DNA of 20,188 nucleotides from Balamuthia mandrillaris (taxonomy: Eukaryota > Discosea > Longamoebia > Balamuthiidae): contig JAVKOQ010000668.1 in the NCBI GenBank assembly GCA_031835245.1, positions 1-20,188 on the forward strand, given 5' to 3'. Below, piece by piece: positions 13,833 to 20,188 of the stretch. The notes under the pieces were generated by a model. The model saw only the letters and a list, made by a program, of their open reading frames with translations. It did no database searches and was not told where the DNA came from. Positions within the stretch are counted from its first letter, which is position 1, and each line of letters begins with the position of its first letter. The translations under genes were made by a program, and so were the position numbers.

Positions 13833-14777
13833 ATGTCGTCTGAAGCAGAGACCGCTGGTGTTCCCGACCAAATCGACGGCGAAGCAGGAGGAGGGATGAG
13901 TTTGTTTTTGTTGGGCTTGACCGGCCGCACGGGCTTGCCTTTTGCCCGCCGCGCGCTGGAGCGCGGCCACCGCCTGACGGCCGTCGTGCGTAGCAAGGGG
14001 AGGGTACCAAGCGAGCTGAGCTCCAACCCTCTGCTCACCTGCGTGGAGGCCTCCATCGATGACCCCGACATGAGCCAGCCCACCATCAATGCCGCCTTCG
14101 CACGAGCCCGGCCGGACGTCATCGTAACGATGCTGGCCTCCGACCCCAAACCCCACACGGGCCTCAGCAATGGCGCGCGAGCCGTCGTTGAAGCCCTCAG
14201 AGCAAACCAAACCGCCAACCGTACGGCAAGACCAGCTGAAGGTGAGGCCGCCTCCACCCCTACCCTCCTTTCCCCCCTCGTTTTTGGGTCTCAGCGCAGC
14301 GGATTTACTTCAGGGCAAGCAGAGGAAGAGGAGGATGATAGCGGGGCTGACGGCCATAGCGATGGAGGCGGTGGGCTGTCGGCTGGTATGAAGCCCACAA
14401 GGCTCATATGGATCGGCGGGTGGGGCCTTGGTGGACCTGCCGAGGAGTACCTCGCACGTTCGTGGCGCAACCGTCTGTACATCGGTGCGGCTTCGATGCT
14501 CTTTGCAAACCAGCTGAAGGATGCGCGGCGTGCGATGGCCATCATGGAGGATGCCCAGAGGGAGGGCCTTCTAAGCGTCACGCAGATCCAACCTCCTCTG
14601 CTGACCAACGGCCCATTGACTTCCACGTACGAGTCCGGGGACGCCGTCCGATTCGCCCACATGAACAGCTGGAACACCATCAGCCGCAACGACATCGCTG
14701 ACCTCGCGCTCAAACTTGCCGAGCAAGCAGCACAAGAGGAAGAGCTTCCTGCCTATGTGGCCATCCGCAATGCCTAG
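13833..14777 (+). CDS. Atypical NAD(P)-binding Rossmann (SDR / NmrA-like) protein
   Basis: An open frame of 314 aa. A Rossmann start is clear: MSLFLLGLTGRTGLPFARRAL has GxxGxxG at residues 28, 31 and 34, followed by the TAVVRS strand, the DVIVTMLAS strand and the RLIWIGGWGLGGP strand. This is the order of extended atypical short-chain dehydrogenases and NmrA-type sensors. The catalytic YxxxK of classical SDRs is not evident, so enzyme, redox sensor and binding protein all remain possible. Residues about 136-190 are a variable acidic/Gly-rich insert. Part of it could be a 72-nt in-frame intron (GTGAGG at 14242 to TTCAG ending 14313). The second Met (residue 22, at 13896) lies just before the fold and is an alternative start. 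The gene is much more GC-rich than the Roco gene, though PRP16 here is also GC-rich. Confidence 0.83.
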   Translation: MSSEAETAGVPDQIDGEAGGGMSLFLLGLTGRTGLPFARRALERGHRLTAVVRSKGRVPSELSSNPLLTCVEASIDDPDMSQPTINAAFARARPDVIVTMLASDPKPHTGLSNGARAVVEALRANQTANRTARPAEGEAASTPTLLSPLVFGSQRSGFTSGQAEEEEDDSGADGHSDGGGGLSAGMKPTRLIWIGGWGLGGPAEEYLARSWRNRLYIGAASMLFANQLKDARRAMAIMEDAQREGLLSVTQIQPPLLTNGPLTSTYESGDAVRFAHMNSWNTISRNDIADLALKLAEQAAQEEELPAYVAIRNA

Positions 14778-14823
14778 AAAGAGAGAGAGTAAAAGAGTTT
14801 TAGAAACAAAGGCGACCATCCTA

Positions 14824-14847
14824 AATTCAGGAATGAATGGTGAATAT
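14824..14847 (+). repeat. 24-nt 3'-end element, copy 2
   Basis: This differs from 13386-13409 by a single T for C. It lies 46 nt after the Rossmann-gene stop. Here AATGAAT and the following ATTCATT can pair over a 7-nt loop, and a GTTTTT run follows at about 14851-14856. Confidence 0.8.
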
Positions 14848-15142
14848 TCATTGTTTTTGTGCTTGTCTGCTTTCATTTGCACCAGACCAGGAAGAAGGAA
14901 GAATGAAGATGAAGAATGGAGAATGGATGCGCAAGACAGAGAGAAGAGAGAAGAGCGAAGAAGAATCACAGAACGAACGCATTGTCGACAAATTTTCCCT
15001 AGTCATGAGGATGAGTACAACAGGTGCACATGCGCTGCAATTCCATTCGCTCAAATGTATTTTCCGTCGACAAGGATGAATATTTTCTTCCTAAAGATTG
15101 AATTTCCTAAAATAGGTTTTTCCGATAATATTTTTGATTTTT

Positions 15143-15159
15143 GATTGGGTAAGCCAATC
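15143..15159. promoter_or_regulatory. Inverted pair of CCAAT boxes
   Basis: GATTGG at 15143-15148 and CCAATC at 15154-15159 form a perfect 6-bp inverted repeat around GTAAG. Each arm is an NF-Y-type CCAAT core. It lies about 345 bp before the membrane protein start. Confidence 0.35.
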
Positions 15160-15380
15160 TCAGCGAGATCGAAGGCGGACAAGTTGAAGAACGGCCGTTC
15201 ATCATCGGAGACTTGCAAAGCAGCAGCGCGTCTTCTATAGGGGGAGAGAGAGGCGTGAAGCGGCGGCGCTCATACAACAGCAACAAATGAACTTCACATC
15301 TTTTTTCCACCAATATTCTTCGGCGCTTCTGTCGGCTTGTTTTTCTTTCATTCCTTCCCCTGCATGAATGAAAGTTTTTA

Positions 15381-15384
<4 letters not shown>

Positions 15385-15411
<27 letters not shown>
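15385..15411. repeat. (TC)n microsatellite in the 5' leader region
   Basis: About 13 TC dinucleotides lie 90 bp before the ATG at 15502. The pyrimidines are again on the sense strand of the downstream gene. Confidence 0.95.
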
Positions 15412-15501
15412 TTCGACGCCAGAAGCAAACAGAACAACTTTCTCTCGCACGCTCCGCTCTCTCTCTTCTCTCATCCATCATCATCTTCTTTCGTAAGAAG
15501 A

Positions 15502-17032
15502 ATGCGTCTTCGTTATTCCTTGCCGCTGTTCTTGTTGCTGCTGTTGCTCGTGTTGGTCGTGGTGCCCCTGCTCGCCTCCGCACGCCGCGCAACCGGCCAT
15601 GCCTTTCACGGACATCATCGCCGACTGCGCTCCTCCTCCCCATCCCTCGGAACCAACGGTGTTGTGGAAGACCGCAACCACCAGCTGCTGAAGAACGGCG
15701 CTCGCCTTCGGCACCTGCACGACAGGAACCAACCGTGTGACCTTCGTCTTCAACAACAACAACCGCAGCAACAACCCACCGCAGGAGGAAGAGAACAAGG
15801 CAAAGTAAGAAGAGGATACTTTGTGATGCCATCAAGCGCTGCTGCCGCTGGTGGCAACTCTGCTGGCTTTGGCTTTGGCTCCGCTCTGCCCTCTATTGGA
15901 ATGATGAACACGCTCTCCGCGTCGTGGCAGCAGTTGCAGCAGCAGCTCTCCGCGCAGGTGGAGGAAGGGGAGGCGGACCTGGAGAAGAGGGAGAGGGACG
16001 ACTTTTTGGCAAAAGGGCTGGAGAGGCTGTCGGCCGCTCCCTCTGCTCTCGTCTCCGCTGTTGGTTATGGTGGTTACTTTGCCGAGGAAGAAGGAGAAGG
16101 AGAAGAAGGAGAAGAGTGGATAGAAGAGGAAGAGTGGCTGGATGATTTGCTCGACATGGACTACTTTGATGATATTCCCGAAGAAGAAGAACAAGAAGAA
16201 CAAGAAGGAAAGGAAGAAGAAAAAGAAAAAGAAGAGGAGGAAGAGAAAGGGAATGCAGAATTACTTTCCACGCCTTCTCCTCGTTCTGATGATCCTTCTG
16301 CTCTGCTTACAGTGAACAACGATGACAATGAAGCAGAAGAAGAACCGGTCGTGGACTCTGCTGCGGGAGACAGAAGTGCTGGCACTGGTTGGTGGTCATT
16401 CACCAACAGTTGGGACATGTTATCCTACGAATCCGGAGAAGCAGAGGCAGCAGAAGCAGAGCAGGAGAACGTGTCTAAAAATAGACTGGTGGAATGTCGA
16501 GTGCCCAACGATTGTGCGCATGTGGAAGGCAGACCTATCTGTATGCATAACAAAGCGCTCAACGTGACGGTGTGCAGCGAATGCGATCCTACGAGGGGCT
16601 TCAAGGATTGTCAGTGTGATGCTTCTCGCTATTGTGTGTCCGATCCATTAGACGTATATCTTCTTCTCTTTCTTTCTGCTTCTCTCGAGTTAATCTTCTC
16701 TTGTACTCGCCCCGATTATCTTTAGCCTGAGCAAGGATCCTGTCGAAAGTACGAGGAAAGCATCCTTGGTCGCCCTTGTGATGAGAGTGTTAACAGCAGA
16801 ACCACAGAGCTTGGCAAAGGTACAAAGTTTAAACATTGTTCTCTTGAATAAAGAGAAAAAACTGATGGTTGGGAGAATTTTAGATGATCTGCTCTTTTGT
16901 GGCCATGCCTTGTATAATCCTAAAACCAACCACATACGAGTGGTTGAATGGGAAGGCTCTTGTCAAAGAGGCACATGTTACCTATGCGGAGAAGGTCCTG
17001 TTTCTATCGCTGCCATCTCCATTTGTCCTGGT

Positions 17033-17077
<45 letters not shown>

Positions 17078-17333
17078 GATCTCATATTGCCCAAAAGATG
17101 CTAGAATATGTCTAGCCGGAAGATATGCATACGCTCCAGTGGGAATCTTCTCTTGGATCTATCTGAATCGTAACCCTGTTCTCTCGATGACGTTCGTGGT
17201 GACGTGCCTCTTCATCGCAGTCGTGATAGTGGGCACGTTGGGTGGTGTCTGTTACGTTTGCATTGCTCTTGCCAGAGGTAATCCGCATCGATGGAGAAGA
17301 GTCCCCACCACTCAACCAGAAATGGTGTTTTAA
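15502..17333 (+). CDS. Predicted type I membrane protein, acidic and Cys-rich ectodomain
   Basis: Four exons, 15502-16653, 16726-16819, 16884-17030 and 17098-17333, give 542 aa. Residues 1-28 are a strong signal peptide (MRLRYSLPLFLLLLLLVL, ending LLASA). Residues 30-200 are Gln- and His-rich low complexity; 195-260 are extremely acidic (WIEEEEWLDDLLDMDYFDD, then a long Glu run). From about 330 to 470 there are some 17 cysteines in pairs such as CSEC, CQC and CYLC, with possible N-glycosylation at NVT, so this is probably a disulphide-rich extracellular module. A membrane helix spans about 495-522, followed by a 20-residue basic tail. This predicts a surface receptor or adhesion-like protein; the family is not recognised. 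Start 15502 is chosen because the signal peptide follows at once; an in-frame ATG at 15364 would bury it. It converges on NUF2 with a 89-bp gap. Confidence 0.78.
17031..17097 (+). other. Intron 3 of the membrane protein gene with (CT)n
   Basis: Donor CCTG|GTAACT, acceptor AAAAG|atgct, phase 1, 67 nt; (CT)n occupies about 17035-17075, more than half the intron. The other introns of this gene are 16654-16725 (GTATAT) and 16820-16883 (GTACAA). Confidence 0.82.
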
Positions 17334-17422
17334 CGAAAGAATGGAGTCCACCTCCATCTTATTTTTTATATGCTGTATATAGGCTGTGTAAAGAGAAGAG
17401 AAAGAAAAGAAACAAATACCAT
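17334..17422. other. Convergent 3' spacer
   Basis: These 89 bp lie between the membrane protein and NUF2 stop codons and hold AT-rich and purine-rich sequence only. Confidence 0.6.
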
Positions 17423-19133
17423 TTACAAAGATTTCATTGCTCTGAAGAGGCGATGATGATAGTCGTGCACTTGTACCTCAAACTGTTCGTACTGCTCTCG
17501 CATTGCCTCCATTTCCTCTCTATGTTCCTCCTTTACTTCCAGCATCTTCTTTTTGAGCCTCTTGACCTCTTCTTCGTTGGCCTCTGCGGTGCTTCTTGCT
17601 GCCTTGTTCTCCTTCTCAGCAGCGTCTCTTTGGTGCATTACCTCATCCAACATTCGTTGAGCGGCCTCTCCTTTGGCGTCTTTGCTTTCCTCCAACTTTT
17701 GAATCTTCTCCTCCGTGGCGGTCACTTGTCGTTTCAAACGCTTTTAAAACAAAAAAGTGAATAAATAAGTACGAAGAAGCAGAAGCAGAAGAAGCAAAAT
17801 GAAGAAGAACAAGAAAACGTACTGCTTCTTGGTTGTCAATCTCACGCAAGATGTTCTGAAGAGCAGTAATCTGACTCTCTCCTTCCTTGATAGCAGCCTT
17901 GTGCCTCTTTTTCTTTTCCTTCTCGATTTGGCACGCCCGCAGCAGTTCTGTGCATTTTAGTACGTCCTTCTCTATTCTTTGAAGAGAGTCGAGACGGCTG
18001 AGCAACTCTCTGGTCCGGTTGTCCGCTTGGTGGAGGTTCTGTTTCTCCATTTCAACAGTGGCTTCCATTTGCTTTATGGACTGTAGATTCGGGTAGATAA
18101 AGAAGAAAAAGAAATAAGATTTGGATTATAAAAGCGGAAGGAAGGAAAGAAAGAGAAACCTTTTTGAGTTGTTCAGGCGATTCTACAATCTGTGACCGTA
18201 ACTTGCTGCACTCTTGCTTCAAGTTAACTAACACAAATTTATTGTTGGTCTGTTTCATCAAACGGCATCCAGAAAGTACGTTAGAAAGAAAAGAAAATAG
18301 GCACAAAGATAATGAAGATACGCGCTCTTATACATACCAGATGATCAGCAAGCTCAGCTGCCTTCTCCTTAAGGCTAACATTCTCCACCTGTAATTGGGC
18401 CTGATGTTTGTTCAGCTTGCATACCTCGGCCTCCAACTCCTGCACCTCCTGAGTGAGCTGTCGCACTTGCGGCTCCTCCATTTCCCGTTGATGGTGAAGC
18501 GCTCGTAGCTTGGCATGCAGCTCTTCATTCTTTTCTATGGCGGCTGCTTTGGCATAAGCAAACTCGGCCTGTAGCAGAAAGAAGAAAAGATGTTAAAGAG
18601 AGAAAGAAAGAAAAGAAAGAAAAAAACGACAAGAAAGAAAGAAAGTACCGTTCGTGCACTCCATGATTGATACTTTTGTAAGCAGTCTTCTCGGAACTTG
18701 ACGACATTAATGATGGCGCTCAACAAGTACAGTGTACGGTTGTAAGTGGGTCGTGTGATGTCTCGCAACGAAAAGTTATGCACTTGAGCGACTTGCATCA
18801 ACTCTTGCCTTATTTTTTTCGAAAGAAAGCGATGAGAGAAAGAAAAGAAAAAGATTTGTTTGTGGTTACGTACATTTTTCTGAGGAAAGTAAGGACCGGA
18901 ATGGATTCGGTGTGAAGGGAGGGGTGTTCCATAGGGTCCATAGCCACCAGATTAGGTTGCTCCAACTCCTCCCTCGAAGTGTACATCACGATCTCCATCA
19001 AACGCATGTAGATGGTTCGCATGAGGGCTTGCGTTGGCTTTTGCAGGTCCGCCTCCGAGACGTGCAGCTCCAAGTCGTGCAGACACGCCACGATATCTTT
19101 CGGCGGCAACGCAGGAAAACTCCACTGTTCCAT
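17423..19133 (-). CDS. NUF2: Kinetochore protein NUF2 (Ndc80 complex)
   Basis: Six minus-strand exons, 19133-18874, 18808-18649, 18568-18338, 18249-18160, 18080-17823 and 17740-17423, give 438 aa, close to the usual 440-470. The N-terminal half of exon 1 and exon 2 form the calponin-homology domain: it opens MEQWSFPALPPKDIVACL and has the diagnostic ITRPTYNRTLYLLSAIINVVKFREDC (seen here in pieces under 20 residues: RPTYNRTLYLLSAIIN, VVKFREDC). From about residue 140 to the end it is heptad-rich coiled coil, including the family motif LRSQIVESPEQLKK (human KLKSKIVDSPEKLK, from memory). NUF2 pairs with NDC80 to bind spindle microtubules at the outer kinetochore. Intron donors are GTACGT, GTACTT, GTATGT, GTTTCT and GTACGT. 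An E2F-like site lies upstream. Confidence 0.95.
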
Positions 19134-19285
19134 TTTTGCTTGTTGGTAAGACCAATTCTACCAAGTCAGACACCCTTCCCTCCCAGTTCCTTCTTCTCTC
19201 GTTGTTTTTGTTTTGGTTTTGTTTTATTCCACCCCCCCTTTCGCTGCGTGTAACGGTTTGCGTCGGTTAGTGCCCAACGTTATAA

Positions 19286-19299
19286 TTTTGGCGGGAAAA
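19286..19299. promoter_or_regulatory. E2F/DP-type site upstream of NUF2
   Basis: TTTTGGCGGGAAAA contains the textbook E2F/DP core TTTGGCGGGAAA. It lies about 153-166 bp before the NUF2 ATG, a usual promoter distance. E2F/DP/RB genes are known from Amoebozoa (Dictyostelium), which makes mitotic-cycle control plausible; binding is inferred. Confidence 0.55.
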
Positions 19300-19309
19300 T
19301 GTCGACATT
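19298..19309. repeat. 12-bp perfect palindrome
   Basis: AATGTCGACATT is its own reverse complement and overlaps the end of the E2F-like site. It may be a dimeric-factor site. Confidence 0.6.
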
Positions 19310-19581
19310 AATATAACCGATCAATTTCCGGTTTTCCGCGAGTTATCGATCACAGGTTTTTTTTGTCGAGCAGATAATTATCAGCGGCGGAGAAAACCGG
19401 GCCGTGGAGTGTGGCGAGGAATGGGCCAGATGCAGACGAAAAGCGTGCTGCTCGATATTCACTTCCTTCAATTCATGTTCTCGTGTCGTATGACTCTACA
19501 ACAAAGGGTCAAGGGATGTGCTTGGTTGGTATAATAATAAATAAATAGCAGAAACAGTCACACAAAAAAACAATTGGGAGG

Positions 19582-20188
19582 TTAAAGGCCTAAACGCAAG
19601 GGTGTGCGTCGCGGTGTGCCGGGCTCTTTCCGCCCAGGCGTCACGATGCGGTTCTGACTGTTGCGCTTCTTAAGCTCCAAGTTGTCCTTCATCTGCTGCA
19701 AGCGCGCACGGTCCACGCTGTCCTTGAAGTCCTCCTCCATGAGCTGCTGCTCCATCAGCTGGCGCTGCCGCTGCTGGCGACGAAGCTCCAGGTTGCGCCG
19801 TGTGTTGGCCATCTCGCTATCGCTGTTGCCAATGATCTCGCCGCGCTCATCGGTAAGAGTGTTGCGCACGCAGGAGAAGAACATAGGACCCATCTCCGCC
19901 AGCCACTCGGGCTCCACAGCGGTGACGGTGCGCATGTACTCCTTCGTCGTCATGACCAGCTCATGATATACAATGTATTCAGGGGTGGTTCCGCTGCCAA
20001 AGAGAGCGGAGGAGGGATGAAGGAAGCACGGCATGCCCGAGCGGAGATTGTTGTACTGCCCGCCGATGCCCTTTAGCTTGGCGGCGTTCTGGAAGTAGGC
20101 ACTGCAGATGGTCTTGCGGACCACGTCCCAGTCCGTCCCGCAGCTGACATAGTCCATCTTTTGCTGCTTCATAATGTCTAGCAGTTGT
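19582..20188 (-). CDS. DHX38: Pre-mRNA-splicing DEAH helicase PRP16/DHX38, C-terminal part
   Basis: The frame runs off the right edge; about 201 C-terminal residues are present and the helicase core lies outside the window. The Met at 20172 is internal, since QLLDI precedes it in frame. Matches to the PRP16 C-terminus recalled from human DHX38 are very strong: [75 protein letters not shown], and the end [19 protein letters not shown]. This is the OB-fold (DUF1605) region plus the conserved tail. PRP16 remodels the spliceosome before the second catalytic step. No intron is seen in this part. A Gln/Arg/Leu-rich helix (about 60 residues) links the OB-fold to the tail. Confidence 0.97.
   Translation of the reverse strand, partial: QLLDIMKQQKMDYVSCGTDWDVVRKTICSAYFQNAAKLKGIGGQYNNLRSGMPCFLHPSSALFGSGTTPEYIVYHELVMTTKEYMRTVTAVEPEWLAEMGPMFFSCVRNTLTDERGEIIGNSDSEMANTRRNLELRRQQRQRQLMEQQLMEEDFKDSVDRARLQQMKDNLELKKRNSQNRIVTPGRKEPGTPRRTPLRLGL

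Larger units (their letters stand above)
14778..15501. other. Intergenic region before the membrane protein gene
   Basis: It holds the 3' flank of the Rossmann gene with the second 24-nt element, purine-rich DNA (about 14885-14965), a CCAAT inverted pair at 15143-15159, a small hairpin at 15345-15374 and a (TC)n tract at 15385-15411. No credible separate gene is seen; the 242-codon minus-strand frame starting in the next gene is its antisense shadow. Confidence 0.55.
19134..19581. other. NUF2 promoter and PRP16 3' flank
   Basis: A 448-bp spacer between two minus-strand genes. It contains the E2F-like site and palindrome at 19286-19309, a second weaker GC-rich motif (TTTTCCGCG, about 19332-19340), and AT-rich sequence near 19530-19550. 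No gene is seen. Confidence 0.6.

Noticed and set aside
14170-14391. Alternative frame in the Rossmann gene using acceptors ending at 14294 or 14299
   Set aside because: Splicing there shifts the frame and runs into stops before the conserved RLIWIGG strand. Only the acceptor ending at 14313 keeps the frame.
15107-15835. 242-codon minus-strand frame
   Set aside because: It is Arg-rich and antisense to the signal peptide exon of the membrane protein, and it crosses a microsatellite.

Overview
The window is nuclear DNA of a single-celled eukaryote, most likely an amoebozoan. The evidence is short spliceosomal introns (mostly 59-160 nt, pyrimidine-rich on the sense strand) in five of seven substantial genes, a Roc-COR-kinase (Roco) gene of the kind expanded in amoebae, eukaryote-only genes (NUF2, PRP16), and long pyrimidine microsatellites inside introns. 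The species is not established; a Centramoebida-type amoeba is only an inference.

Layout. 2-88 (+): probable last codons of an upstream gene. 664-3303 (+): PP2C-like phosphatase in three exons. 3439-5409 (-): SUKH (SMI1/KNR4) domain protein in three exons, whose first intron carries a 560-bp 7-mer minisatellite. 5410-7296: a 1.9-kb gap holding an unexplained 1.1-kb segment with hairpins, long open frames and promoter-like motifs. 7297-13411 (+): twelve-exon Roco kinase without leucine-rich repeats and with a degenerate Roc GTPase. 13833-14777 (+): GC-rich atypical NAD(P)-binding Rossmann protein. 15502-17333 (+): signal peptide, acidic and Cys-rich ectodomain, C-terminal membrane helix, four exons. 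17423-19133 (-): kinetochore protein NUF2, six exons. 19582-20188 (-): C-terminal end of spliceosomal helicase PRP16/DHX38, cut by the window edge.

Exon junctions were deduced by frame continuity, GT-AG ends and family alignment from memory; for every spliced gene the exon lengths sum to a whole reading frame. The genes do not form an operon-like unit. Signalling (PP2C, Roco kinase), cell division (NUF2), splicing (PRP16) and surface functions are simply packed closely, often with under 150 bp between convergent genes. Features worth a second look are the frequent GTTTGT 5' splice sites, the degenerate Roc domain, a near-identical 24-nt element at the 3' ends of two adjacent genes, an E2F-type site upstream of NUF2, and the unassigned 5.7-6.85 kb segment. 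No CRISPR array, rRNA, convincing tRNA, or recognisable transposon or viral gene was found.
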